Below are positions 50,139 to 60,429 of a stretch of 64,000 nucleotides of DNA, one piece after another (position 1 is the stretch's first letter; every line of letters begins with the position of its first letter). The stretch is from Diplonema japonicum (Eukaryota > Euglenozoa > Diplonemea > Diplonemida > Diplonemidae). The notes under the pieces were generated by a model. The model ran no database searches, was not told where the DNA came from, and saw only the letters and a list, made by a program, of their open reading frames with translations. Location of the stretch: assembly GCA_964019335.1 (NCBI GenBank), contig OZ025729.1, positions 372,001-436,000 of the forward strand. Direction: 5' to 3'. A program made the translations under genes and the position numbers.

Positions 50139-53100
50139 TGTTGGGTGCATGATGGCGTGGAAGGCTCAGACCACAGGTGCTTGTCGCTGGAGTCGGGGAC
50201 AACGAGAATCCGGCGGGCAGTGCTGCAGTACTCGATCCCGAGGGAGATACCGGAGGTAGCGATGACAGAAGAAGACCCCGAGCCGTCGCTGGCGGATTCC
50301 ATCTTTGAGCGGTGCATTCAGGATAGGCAGGTGGACGAGGCCTACAGGGAATGGGCCAGACTCGCAGAAGAGCATTTGATGCGGGGTTTCGCAGGGACCA
50401 CGGCGGGGGCTTACCTTGGCAGGGGTGAGACGAGGTTGCCGAAGCTGAGGGAACTGTGTCCACCTGCTACGGAAGAGATTGTCGGTGCGGTGTGCGACCG
50501 ACAAAGGAAGCTGGTGAAGCTGAAACGGTGCGTAGAGGCTGCCCAGCGACAGATTGAGGACCACCTTCGGAGGGGGCACGTAGGACAGCTTCCGCAGGTG
50601 ACCCACAATACCCTGAAGAACGCCAATGCAAGGTGCGTGAAGCTAGGTATTGACTGCGCCGTACCCATGCACGGCTCCTTGGAGAGCACAGAGGAAGCTA
50701 TCGCTGAAGTGCGTGACGTGGCGGGGAGACAGATTGCCGCGCTCTGCACGGAACAGAAGTGTAGCCGGGCTGAGGCCTACGAGAGAACGATTGTCTCGAA
50801 CCTGGACGAGGGTAGGAGGCACCTCACGGCGCTGCTGCGGGGAACGCAATGCGAGAGGTCAGTGGCGGTGGACGCTGGGGACGGTGTGACGGCGGACCCA
50901 CAAGAAATGGACGAGGTGTTCAGGGAGGCGTGGAAAGGGATCTTCTGCTCGGAAAGACGAGAACCGCAATTCTCCGATTTCAGGAAAAAGTACGAGGAAC
51001 ACATACAGCACCAGGAAATGCCGAGGTCAGAGATTACGGGGAGGCTGCTCCAGGAGGTGCTGAGCCGCAAGCGTCCTAGGGGCGCGTGTGGGGTCGACGG
51101 ATGGCGCAACGCAGAGCTGAAGAGGCTGCCCAGGTGGGTATTGGACGGACTGGCAGACCTGTTTAACCTGATCGAGAGGGAGGGGAGGTGGCCGGAAGCC
51201 ATGTGTACGGCCCTGGTGTCGCTAATACCGAAGGGGGCAGGCCTCGGCCCCTTGGACCACAGACCGATTACTGTCACCAGCGCGGTGTATCGACTGTGGG
51301 CATGCGCCAGGCTGAGGACGGTTCTCCCGTGGCAAGAACGGTGGATCTGCGAGAGACAGCACAGCTTTCGGAAGGGGCGGGGCACGGAGACGGCACTACT
51401 GGACCTCCTAGCTCAGTATGAAGAGGCGATGTTGGAGGGTAAGGAGCTGGTGGGCGTGGCTCTGGATTTTGCGAAATGCTTCGACCTGGTACCGCAGCGG
51501 CTCACCTTCGAGCTAATGCGGAGCCTTGGGCTCGAGCCGGGAATTGCGTGCGCAATGGAGGGCATGTACTCACAGATCACGCGGCGGTTCAAGTACCCCT
51601 TTGGGGTGGGCGAAACCTTCAGAGTGACCAATGGGATCCTGCAAGGGTGTCCGCTGTCCGTGATCATGATCAATGCGCTCATTGCGGTCATGCTTAAGGC
51701 GCTGGAAGCCGGTGGAGACCTCGTGACGATAGCCTATGCGGACGACGCCTACATGCTGGCTAAGTTGCGGGAGGCACTACAAGCGGCGACGGACGGTGTC
51801 ATGGAGTTCTGTACGATAACGGGCATGGAGTTGAATATACGGAAGACGGTGGTCATCGGAAAGTGTATCATCCACGTCGGTAGTGAGGTGGACGGAAGAA
51901 GAAGGAAGGTAAGGCTCAACAAGGTCGACAAACATAAGGCTTTGGGAACTATGCTGAACACGACAGCATGCGGCACGAGCTGGAACGACGCCGCGGTTAC
52001 TGCAAGACAGAAGGTGGAAAGGCTGGCTTCGACCCAACTCTCTTTTCAGAGGAAGGAGAGCCTCATCAGAACTCATATTATGCCGGGACTGCTATACAGC
52101 TCGAGCTTCTCTCCGCCGAGTGACTGGAGTCTCAGTCAGCTTAAAGGCTCGATCGTGAAATGCCTGTGGGGCCCCCACTACAGAGGAAGATCTCCAGACG
52201 TGGTACTGTCAATCCTGGCGCGAGCGCACCGGGTGGACCCGCTGTGTGCCGTAGTATACAGTGCTTTGATGATGCTGAGGAGGTGCTGGCTGAGGCAGGA
52301 CGGGGCAATGGCAGCATGGACGCAGTTGGCACAGGCGTACGAAACTTCTGGGCAGGTGAGGCCGAGGGGGGTCGTGGGAAATGTGCTCCTGAGGTGGCTT
52401 CCGGCGATCGGATGGAAGTGGGAAAGGCTGGCAAGCTGGCACAGAGGAGAGAATCCTGGGCACGACCTCAGGGAGGCTCTGCGGAGGATGAGGACATCGG
52501 GTGTTGTGAAGGCGCGAAGCACGATGGCCGGGCTTGGGATGGGCGCGGCCCCTGCAACGAACGCTTACTGGATGAAGTGCAGCGCACGCAGACCGCTCGA
52601 AGCGTGGCGGGTGAGGAGGATAATCGCCGGGGCGGTGCCGTACCTCAGCCCGTATGCGAAACAAGTTTTACTCTCCCCTCCTGAAGAACCTGATGAGGAA
52701 GGAGGTGAGGGGAGCGAGGAAGAAGCCGACCACCTGGATAGGGGGAGGACGGACAAAGCAGCGGGAACGCTCAATTGCGACGTCTGTGATGCTGCGAAGG
52801 GCAGCACAGTTAGGTTGCTGCGACACCAGCTTTGGGAGTGCGAGGTCGCATTGGAGGTGCAGAAGAAGGAGGTATATAACGGTCTGGTCAGGAGCGAAAG
52901 GTGGCCGATCTGTTTGGAGCTGCACGGGATTCTCCCGAGGAAGGTCGTGTTCCGCGGTTTGGAGAGGCTGCAGAGGTATTTGGCAGAGGTGGTGAGGCGC
53001 AGGGACGATGCTCTGGCGGTGAAGCGGTTCGCGGTTGAGAAGGAACCGCCGTGGGTGGTGACGACTCAAGGAAGGCGTTTCGAGGCGCCAAAGGTTGTGG

Positions 53101-53597
53101 AACTGTACAAGCTCAAGCTGACCCCGCAGCTCAGGGAGTATGGTGATCAGGTGCTGAGATGGCTGGCTGCGCTGCGGTGGGCGGAGGAGGGAACGTCCGT
53201 GTCGGCGATCGAGCTGGCGATTGACTTCGAGTGCTACACGAAGAAGACGCTGGGGGTTAACATCAACACGACGATTGACATCGACAAGAAGGCGGTGAGG
53301 ATCAAGCGGATCCTGGATACGCTGCAAGCGACATGGATGAGGGAGAAGAGGAGGCGCGCTTTTCCGGCGCAGTCATGCAAGAACGTGAGATCACTACGAT
53401 CCATTGGCCGCGACCACGTCGTTGGCTTTGATAGGAGGGCCCTGTTTGCATCGGGGCTGACGGCGACCAAGCTGAAAGGACTGAGAGAAGATTACCGGAA
53501 AGAAAGGATTGGAAGATATAAACGACAGCTAGGCACTACGGTGGGTAGCAGGGAACGACCCCAAAAGGGGAGCATCATAAGGTAGGCACGCCACCGC
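50139..53597 (+). mobile_element. 5'-truncated non-LTR retrotransposon with intact RT frame
   Basis: Homologous to ORF2 of the element in the CK1 intron from the last endonuclease motif onward. The sequence enters at GSDHRCLSL (the SDH block) and contains nothing upstream: no ORF1, no OTU and no other endonuclease motifs. The RT frame is complete to TAG at 53583, so the copy is younger or under less decay than the intron copy. The 3' end meets repeat R1 at 53598; no poly-A tail. 5' truncation is typical of target-primed reverse transcription. Confidence 0.82.
50262..53585 (+). CDS. Non-LTR reverse transcriptase (APE-less truncated ORF2)
   Basis: The open frame spans from 50079; the first in-frame ATG is 50262 (MTEEDPEPSLADSIFE). 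The RT domain has GACGVDGWRNAELKRLP, CTALVSLIPKGAG, DHRPITVTSAVYRLWA, LDFAKCFDLVPQ, NGILQGCPLSVIMINALI and AYADDAYML (YADD at 51735). A thumb region and an acidic linker follow. A zinc motif CDVCDAAKGSTVRLLRHQLWEC comes next, and then a C-terminal domain with RWLAALRWAEEGTSVSAIEL and GFDRRALFASGLT. All RT Asp residues are intact, but without its own endonuclease the product could only act at pre-existing nicks or not at all. No frameshift was seen in over 1,100 codons. Confidence 0.85.
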   Translation: MTEEDPEPSLADSIFERCIQDRQVDEAYREWARLAEEHLMRGFAGTTAGAYLGRGETRLPKLRELCPPATEEIVGAVCDRQRKLVKLKRCVEAAQRQIEDHLRRGHVGQLPQVTHNTLKNANARCVKLGIDCAVPMHGSLESTEEAIAEVRDVAGRQIAALCTEQKCSRAEAYERTIVSNLDEGRRHLTALLRGTQCERSVAVDAGDGVTADPQEMDEVFREAWKGIFCSERREPQFSDFRKKYEEHIQHQEMPRSEITGRLLQEVLSRKRPRGACGVDGWRNAELKRLPRWVLDGLADLFNLIEREGRWPEAMCTALVSLIPKGAGLGPLDHRPITVTSAVYRLWACARLRTVLPWQERWICERQHSFRKGRGTETALLDLLAQYEEAMLEGKELVGVALDFAKCFDLVPQRLTFELMRSLGLEPGIACAMEGMYSQITRRFKYPFGVGETFRVTNGILQGCPLSVIMINALIAVMLKALEAGGDLVTIAYADDAYMLAKLREALQAATDGVMEFCTITGMELNIRKTVVIGKCIIHVGSEVDGRRRKVRLNKVDKHKALGTMLNTTACGTSWNDAAVTARQKVERLASTQLSFQRKESLIRTHIMPGLLYSSSFSPPSDWSLSQLKGSIVKCLWGPHYRGRSPDVVLSILARAHRVDPLCAVVYSALMMLRRCWLRQDGAMAAWTQLAQAYETSGQVRPRGVVGNVLLRWLPAIGWKWERLASWHRGENPGHDLREALRRMRTSGVVKARSTMAGLGMGAAPATNAYWMKCSARRPLEAWRVRRIIAGAVPYLSPYAKQVLLSPPEEPDEEGGEGSEEEADHLDRGRTDKAAGTLNCDVCDAAKGSTVRLLRHQLWECEVALEVQKKEVYNGLVRSERWPICLELHGILPRKVVFRGLERLQRYLAEVVRRRDDALAVKRFAVEKEPPWVVTTQGRRFEAPKVVELYKLKLTPQLREYGDQVLRWLAALRWAEEGTSVSAIELAIDFECYTKKTLGVNINTTIDIDKKAVRIKRILDTLQATWMREKRRRAFPAQSCKNVRSLRSIGRDHVVGFDRRALFASGLTATKLKGLREDYRKERIGRYKRQLGTTVGSRERPQKGSIIR

Positions 53598-53814
53598 GGC
53601 GGGCCGTTGCTAACCACTTCGTTCCTATCATAGTGAATTTTTTTTAAACAGGGCGCCATAATTATATTTTTTTTTTGTTACAAATATTTATCAAAAAAAT
53701 GATTATAACTATATGCAACTTGTGCCGAGTAAAAAAAAGAAACAGCTTTCGCAGCTTTTTAAGAACCTTTTTGCTCGCGCGAACAACAAAGACGTATAGT
53801 CATAAAGAATTATT
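53598..53814 (+). repeat. R1 and R2 copies side by side
   Basis: R1 (GGCGGGCCGTTGCTAACCAC, then TTCGTTCCTATCATAGTGAATTT) occupies 53598-53640, directly at the 3' end of the non-LTR element. R2 (TTGTTACAAATATTTATC to AGTCATAAAGAATTATT) occupies 53675-53814 and matches 19415-19553. Confidence 0.65.
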
Positions 53815-54982
53815 GTTCGCGGGCTCGGCCAGACGTCAAGGATGCCTACTTTTTTTTTTTGAAACTGCAAGACACTTTATGGGTTTAAAAAATTCGGGTC
53901 CACAGTTCTGGTGTTCAGGTGGCCCTTCAGGCCAACCCTGTTGGCCGTAAGTCTTTGTTTGCTCGTCCAGAATCCTTGGTTTGTTATTGACGCCCGTCCA
54001 GTGGGTAGGGTGTTTTGTGGATCGCTAGCTTGATGGGAGCTAAGTGATTTATATCTTCAGTACAAAAGGAAAATACGGGGAAATCCCTCCCCCCCCCTGT
54101 TTTTTTCTCTTGTCTTTCTTTTTATACGACCATCACTTCTATCTTTTGTATTTTGTAAAATAGTATTTTTAAAAAGGGACGGGACTGGCACACCCACCCT
54201 TTTCAGTTATCTACCACACCTTATGTATGACCCGAGACCCCGCTTTTACCACAAAATGCCGCTCAATACCAGATTTACACATTTTATGGTTATGTTTTTT
54301 TTTTTTTTTTTAAATTGGCATGTTTTCTGGCACGTGCTTCTTGTGACCCTGCTTTAAGATAGAATAGAGTCTTCTGCAGGATAAGTCCAAAAAAAAAAAA
54401 CAATTTCCCAAAAAAAAAAGTGTTAACATTTATGTCGCGGGGTGAACTCATATTCGCATTTTATATTTATCTCTTTCACGAGAGTCATGACAACAGGTGA
54501 ACGATCTTACATCTTTATTGAGTAACCACTATACGAAATATCTACAATCAATGCACATGATGCGTCGGGTATACCTTTCCTTTTATACTCCTACGAGCAT
54601 GACATAAGAGCTCCTCTTTTTTTTTTTTTTTTGAAAAGGATAACTGCTTGCTTCTTCCTTTTTCTCTTTTCTTCTTCTTTGATACAAGCGGAGCAGGCTG
54701 GCAATTCTGGCGATTGATTTGAAGATGACGACTGGTATCCTTCTCGGGTTAGAGAAGAAAGCCGCGTGCCTGCGGTACATCCTCAAAAGAGTGCAGAGCT
54801 CCGCAGAATGGTGAAGGCACGCGCACCGCAAAAAGAAATAGACCGAGTTTCTTTTTTTTTTTTCTTATGATCCCCCCCTCCCCCTGTCCTTCTTTTTTTT
54901 TTGTCCCTCTCTTTCCCCTTTTCTGAATTACATCACCATAATACAAAAAAAAAGGAAAGTTTTTCTTTAAAAAAAAACAAAA
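53815..54982. other. Spacer with a non-LTR fragment
   Basis: Homopolymer tracts and no intact gene. At 54689-54814 a short plus-strand frame reads RSRLAILAIDLKMTTGILLG, then EKKAACLRYILKRVQ and a stop. This resembles AIELAIDFECYTKKTLG..KKAVRIKRILDTLQ of the RT C-terminus and is probably a small relic. Confidence 0.4.
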
Positions 54983-57457
54983 ATGCCTGTATATGTCCCG
55001 TCGAAGGCCATCATCTGCATCTCGACGATTGTGTCGACTCTGATCTCGCTGCTGGCGGGCTACATGCTCTACTTAGAGAGTATCTCTGTCCTCCGAGATT
55101 CTGTAGACGAGGCGAGTGCGGCAGCGTCGAAGAGTGCCAGGCTGAGGCTTGCCGGTATGTTGCAAGACTCGAAGAAAACAGCCTACGAAGGAAGCCTTCT
55201 GTTCAACAGAAACGACGTTTTCAACGTGTCGAAAGGACTTCGGGTATTCGACGAGGCTTTCCATGTTCAGTACTTTGCCTCGCTGAAGTCTTCGGATGAG
55301 TTCTATGGAGGCGGGTTTACCTTAGCAAAGAGGCGACCAGATTGCCCAACATGCACACAGCCATGGCAAGACCTTGAGGGGTACACCAAGGTGTCTGTCT
55401 GGTACGACCCCATCTACGACTCACAGGGGAGGGAAGCCAAATACTGGCTCACCGGACGGACCGTTCCCGTAGGCGATAACTTAGGGGGGGTAAAAGAGTG
55501 GCGGAGGGGTTTCCATGCAATCAACAACGACACGGGCGTGCTCGCTAACAGGTCAGAGATGGCAGTTGTGCCGAGCACCCTGACCACCACGTGGGCAATC
55601 AACGTTGAAAAGGACATCAAGAACATGGAAACCTTCCCCACCAACGGGACATGGTCACCGACTTACTTCTGGAACTCCGTCGATGGGTCGCCTTACGCAT
55701 ATAACGCTTTCACCCTCAGGATCGAGCCTCCTTGGGGAAGAGGGCAGTATGTCATCACCGCACTCGTGTGGTTTATGTTCCGTCCATGGACGTCTGTCAT
55801 CAGGGAGTTCGAGACTACACACACTGAACTAGTGGCCCTCGACCCATATCTAGACCAGGTTTTCGCGCACACCATCTACGACGGGTTGGCTGGTGTCAAA
55901 CCCGAGTGCTTCACGACTTGCTTCACGTGTGCTGACTTCGCAGGGACAGATTGCGTGGCGCAAAGCAAAGACCTTGGCCAAACCGCTGCCGGTGCGGTGA
56001 ACGCATCGAAGATACGACCTCGCGGGACATTCTTCACCGCAGACCTGCCGTCCACAAACCAGCGCATCCACGTCCAATACGGGGAATACTACGAACCGCA
56101 GGATGTGAACAAAACAAACCCAAAATACAAGAACGACTACTACATTAACTCGAAGTTGGATGGTGGGGAGTACTTCCTACGCATGACGCACTTCTACACT
56201 GCCGGGCCCACCACTTTCGAGCTTCTCTGGATGCGCTCCGTCGCTTCTGTGAACGAAAAGGTGTTCGTTGCATTGGTCCAGCTCATCATTGCATCTGTCG
56301 TGATCTTCGTGGTTGACATCATAATCGCCGTTCTGGAGGTGACCCTGATCGCCCGCCCGCTGGAGAAGCTTGTCATTGGAAACCAGTTCTTGGAAACGAT
56401 GGATCTTGACGGGGCAGAAGCGCATATGAAAGCAATGTACAAGCCCATTATGGTGAAGGAGGTGGCCCGTGTGACTGATGGGATGGTGATTGCGATTATG
56501 GGTTTGAGGGAGTACAAGGCGTACCTCCCAAACACCTTGTTCGTTGATGAGTCTGAAGATGATTCGGCGACTGCGTCCAGCCTGTCGAAAGGGACAGTAG
56601 TGACGCCATCGAGGAAGTCGGCACAATCTGCCATGACACGGTCGCGAATGACGCGTGCTGCTGTAGGGGCGCAGAACCTCTCGATGCACATGCAGAACTA
56701 CAAAGGTACTATTGTGCGGTTGACCTTTCCGGTACATTTGTTCACGACCTTCCCAGATGGCTTTGGCACGCTTGTCGAGGTGATCCAAGAGGCGGTGCAG
56801 GCCACGAAAGGTCTTAACCATGGTTTCGCCGTCTGCGACCCCCTTTCCTTCACTCTAACATGGAACATTGGGCTGCGCTGCACCGAGGCTATGGGACGCG
56901 CCATGACTTCCTGCAGGGCAATCGCCTTATCGGGAAAGATTTCGGAGATAGCAACGCCCATCATGTCGGGAACACAAGGAACGTTTCAGGCAGGGAACCT
57001 TGGGTCTGCCACTGCAAAGGGTTTCGGGATAAAGGGAAACGCACTTCTGGAGCTAAGGGGTATCGCTGCTGTGGGCGAGATTGTTATTAGCACACTGCCG
57101 AAGCCTTTGATCCTCGTTGGGCCTTTGATCTCAGAGGGGTTGAGCGGGAAGTTCGAACTGAACGCAGTGACGCTACTTAGCATGGCGAATGCAAAGAACC
57201 CCTTTATTGTGAACGAGGTGGGCAGCGCTGTCGAGGCTAAGGAGGAAGAGTGGATGTACCAGCTGCAGGACGCCACGGCTGTCAGCGACCCTGTCGCCGC
57301 TGCGTTTGCTACGATACAGGCAGATTTTACATCCAGACCTGATGTTAAGATATCCGACCCCACTAACCTTCAGTCCTGGTCCATCCAGAACATCCAGAAT
57401 GGGAACGCAATTATGTCATTTTCAGCAGCGGCCACGTGGTATAAATCAAGCAACTAG
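54983..57457 (+). CDS. Two-TM receptor with large extracellular sensor and pseudocyclase, copy B
   Basis: An 824-residue paralogue of the 36042 gene, same order: MPVYVPSKAIICIS with TM1 to about 30, a large extracellular sensor (YDPIYDSQGREAKYWLTGRT, WFMFRPWTS, FTCADFAGTDC), TM2, the HAMP-like linker REYKAYLPNTLF, a degenerate cyclase-like domain (about 575-745) and EEEWMYQLQDA. The cyclase metal Asp and Asn/Arg positions are not recognisable. The sensor is clearly diverged from copy A, but TM2 plus linker (56275-56530) is almost identical at DNA level. The tail ends ATWYKSSN. The ATG follows an A-rich leader. Confidence 0.8.
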   Translation: MPVYVPSKAIICISTIVSTLISLLAGYMLYLESISVLRDSVDEASAAASKSARLRLAGMLQDSKKTAYEGSLLFNRNDVFNVSKGLRVFDEAFHVQYFASLKSSDEFYGGGFTLAKRRPDCPTCTQPWQDLEGYTKVSVWYDPIYDSQGREAKYWLTGRTVPVGDNLGGVKEWRRGFHAINNDTGVLANRSEMAVVPSTLTTTWAINVEKDIKNMETFPTNGTWSPTYFWNSVDGSPYAYNAFTLRIEPPWGRGQYVITALVWFMFRPWTSVIREFETTHTELVALDPYLDQVFAHTIYDGLAGVKPECFTTCFTCADFAGTDCVAQSKDLGQTAAGAVNASKIRPRGTFFTADLPSTNQRIHVQYGEYYEPQDVNKTNPKYKNDYYINSKLDGGEYFLRMTHFYTAGPTTFELLWMRSVASVNEKVFVALVQLIIASVVIFVVDIIIAVLEVTLIARPLEKLVIGNQFLETMDLDGAEAHMKAMYKPIMVKEVARVTDGMVIAIMGLREYKAYLPNTLFVDESEDDSATASSLSKGTVVTPSRKSAQSAMTRSRMTRAAVGAQNLSMHMQNYKGTIVRLTFPVHLFTTFPDGFGTLVEVIQEAVQATKGLNHGFAVCDPLSFTLTWNIGLRCTEAMGRAMTSCRAIALSGKISEIATPIMSGTQGTFQAGNLGSATAKGFGIKGNALLELRGIAAVGEIVISTLPKPLILVGPLISEGLSGKFELNAVTLLSMANAKNPFIVNEVGSAVEAKEEEWMYQLQDATAVSDPVAAAFATIQADFTSRPDVKISDPTNLQSWSIQNIQNGNAIMSFSAAATWYKSSN

Positions 57458-57571
57458 AGATCTCTCTTTTCGACCATTCAAATCTTTTACGCTTACCCAA
57501 CCCGCCAGAAGAATAAACACATCTCCCGTTCCTCCCCTCTCCCTCAAATTTTGTTCACTCCACATGGCTTG

Positions 57572-57643
57572 GTGAACCATCCGGAGCGTTCAGGATGTGA
57601 ACCATCCGGAGCATTCAGGATGTGAACCATCCGGAGCATTCAG
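57572..57643 (+). repeat. Three tandem 25-bp repeats
   Basis: GTGAACCATCCGGAGCRTTC plus AGGAT repeats at 57572, 57597 and 57622, the last partial. Located in the 3' flank of receptor copy B, immediately before a non-LTR relic. Confidence 0.8.
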
Positions 57644-57649
57644 CTTTTT

Positions 57650-58140
57650 TTATGGAATGAGGTAACCACAGGGAAGCGTTGCTGAAGGCGAACGGGGCGT
57701 CAGGCACGGTCCTGACCTTTCATTTGAAGAACGTCCTCAAGTGGCTAAGAGGCCTACGATGTAAGAAGAAAACTTCCGTCACGACAATGGAACTCGACTC
57801 GCCAGACTAGACTATGAGACCACCTGCCGGTCACTCATAGGTCCCCTCGACGACCAAGACCTGCTCACGGAAAAGGCCGCAAGGATGCGATGGGTCGCAT
57901 CCAGAAATGCTCAGCACGTTGTGAAGGTCAGCCTTCCCCGCCAACGCCAAATCAGGGTGCATACCCTTCGACATCTTGGGGGCCCGACGGCACGCGGCTA
58001 CGACAGGAGACCACTCTTCTCCTCGAGCCAAACCGCCCCCTACCTAGCACGACTCCAAGCAATGTTTCTCGCCCAGGTGCCGTCCATCTCATCGTGACAA
58101 ACAGCCACCGCAGGCACCAGACAGCAACCGCAGAACGGTG
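57650..58140 (+). pseudogene. Decayed 3' fragment of a non-LTR retrotransposon
   Basis: Across two frames it reads HLKNVLKWLRGLRCKKKTSV then TTMELD, and later LLTEKAARMRWVAS and RGYDRRPLFSSSQTAPYLA. These parallel VLRWLAALRW..SAIELAIDFE and FDRRALFASGLTATKL at the C-terminus of the RT at 50-53 kb. Stops and frame changes show decay; only the last ~150 codons are present. Confidence 0.65.
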
Positions 58141-58567
58141 ACCGGTTAGTGTGAATTTCTACCTGAACAGTGAGCACCCCCATGCACACTGAAATTTATC
58201 GAGTTTTTTTACTATTTATCTTCTCACAGGTAAAAACTCTTTTTTACATTTTGAGATAAAACAGCTTGCCAGCGGCCAAAGCAACGAACAAGAAACGAGG
58301 CTCCGAACACCCCACTTGTGAATAGCGAATTGCTGACCTACAAAGCGTGTTTGTTTGCACCTTTTTCTTTTACAAGAATGAATGGTAGCGACCAACGGCT
58401 TGGCTTGACTTTTTTGCCCCCTTTTTTAAAAGACTTTTTACTATAAACCTTTTTGCATCTTTTCTCGAAAGAAGGGGACGTTGGTAAGCGGTCCCTTTCG
58501 CCATGACATAATACAAAAAGAAAAGAAAAAATAAAAGAAAAATACGGTAAAAGAAGCACTCGCACAA

Positions 58568-58650
58568 ATATTGCAAAACGAAAAACTCCCGGATGGAAAA
58601 ATGTCCGAGTTTTTTTGGCGTCCGGGAATCTTTCCTTCCAGGAATTTCTT
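58568..58650 (-). repeat. Copy of the TACTGTAAA hairpin repeat
   Basis: AACGAAAAACTCCCGGATGG, then AAAAATGTCCGAG and GGCGTCCGGGAATCTTTCC, correspond to the reverse complement of 2583-2655. Confidence 0.5.
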
Positions 58651-60194
58651 TTGGCCTGGGCTCAAACGGCAACCGCGCGAAGAGACCCCCACCGAATCTG
58701 GGTTCCTTTTCTGCATCTCTGTCCTCTCTTGCTGGCCATGTGTTTCTTGTCTGTATTATCCTTGGAAGAAGATGCTCGTGTGTGCCTTACCAACTCTACG
58801 AACCCATAGGTCGTATGAGAGTTGTAGTCGTCGACAAGCAGCAGAATCGGCTCGTTCGGGGCAAACCATGAGAATCGATGATTTTACAGCAAAAAGGAAG
58901 AAGCAGCTCCGTAACCCGGATTCCGAGTAATGATTGGGCGACCATTCGGTGGGCGAGTGCTTGACCGGGCACGACCACGGATAATCCTTGCCGGTTGCAA
59001 GTTCCGTTTTGCCTTTGTATATAAGTTGCACTAATCCCTAGCCAAGGAAATTAGCATCCTTCGGGGGCTGGAGCTGCTTTCGGGGGTTCTGGCCTTCTTG
59101 GTCCGGTGTAAGGAGTTTATCTCCTCCACCTCCGGAGGGTGAGCTGCCGGGGGTGTCAGCAACCAAAGCCGGGCGACTCACAAGCCAGCTGCTCAACGTG
59201 CCTTGGGAGTCTGCACAAGGAATAAAGCCCTTCCAGGCAACGTGGTGGTTGGAAAAAAAGAAAAGCATGAGCTATGTAAAAGATTTCTTCCCAGAAAAAC
59301 TCCCGGACGTTTTTCCTTCGTTTTAGTATAAAAATTAAGAAATTTACAGTGCTCACATAATTGCTGCCATTTCTTTTTACTTCTTTTATAAACTTCCTCT
59401 CTGCTTTTTTTCTTCCTTTCTTTTCTGCAGTTTTCTTTTCAGTATTTAAAGTGCACAGGCCAACAAATCGAAAGGTCGAAGAGATGAAGGTGTCCAATAG
59501 CTGCTCCGATGCGATGAAGTCACCAGTAGATGTGGTAACCCCCTCTGGCTCAGACTGGGAAAAAAAGCCCACAGTACCGTGACTCCGGTCGAGAGATGAC
59601 ACGCGACTACAGGGAACACACCTACCTCACTGCTGACATGAGGCCCGGTCCCACTGCACTCACAGCACTTTGTTAACACTTAAGTGACTTGCAGGCATCA
59701 GGCTGGCTGTGTTCACCCGTACCCCCTTAAAGGCGTGCAACAGTGCTGGACCATATTGCCTTCCTCGTCGCAGACCCGTAGGTAATAGGCCAGGTCCGCA
59801 CGGATTCGCGGTTTAGCATTCCCTTCAGCACACACGATCTCTCTCATAAGTGACCCCAAAAGGGATTTCACACACTCAAAGCGATCGATAATTCAAAAAA
59901 AAAAAAAGCTCCCAAGAAGGGCAGTTGAAGCGCAGCACTGGCACGGTTCTGGGCTTCCCCTAAGGGGTCATGCTGCATACAGACTGTCGCTGTGAGGTGG
60001 CCTTGATTGCTTAAAACCAATGGAACTAGCGAGATTTCTTTCTTTTTCTTTTAAGCCAATGGGGAAGGGGTTGGAGAGGTTCTTTCTCCGTTATTTGTGA
60101 ACAAGATAGTGCAAACATGATAATGGTGGCGCAAAAAAAGGGCCCAGATTTGATGCGCGAAAAAAGAGTCTTACACCCCAGATTTGATACAAAA

Positions 60195-60412
60195 GAAAAG
60201 CCAGGGGGGCCTGGGGGGGTAGGTAGTGGTAAAGTGGGTTTTTTCAAATTCGGAATGCAGAGTACTGGAGCCGCTTAATCCATGTAAACCACCCCTTTCT
60301 CGACCAAAAATCGATTCCCGCCGGTTCTTTTCACTTTTGGGCACCTACAAAGCATTATTTTGCATTTTTAAAAAAGGTGACCACGGTTTGGTGGTACCTG
60401 TTGTCTCCCCTG
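60195..60412 (+). repeat. Repeat R4, copy 2
   Basis: Counterpart of 46650-46862, located just before the broken receptor copy; CGACCAAAAATCGATTCCC and TTTTGGGCACCTAC are the clearest blocks. The TIR ends of the 46.5-48 kb element were not found here. Confidence 0.5.
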
Positions 60413-60429
60413 TATTCCTGAATTTTCTG

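Larger units (their letters stand above)
58141..60425. other. Intergenic spacer with repeats
   Basis: Holds an inverted-orientation copy of the 2563 hairpin repeat (58568-58650), a fragment at 59285-59335, and R4 copy 2 (60195-60412). Moderately complex stretches at 58640-58930 and 59030-59260 have short open frames on both strands but no recognisable product. Confidence 0.45.

Noticed and set aside
57572-57643. Possible CRISPR-like array
   Set aside because: Three directly abutting 25-bp units without spacers, in a eukaryotic genome; a simple tandem repeat.
58756-59031. Minus-strand 91-codon frame
   Set aside because: Overlaps equally long frames on the plus strand, has no recognisable motif, and lies in repeat-bearing spacer.
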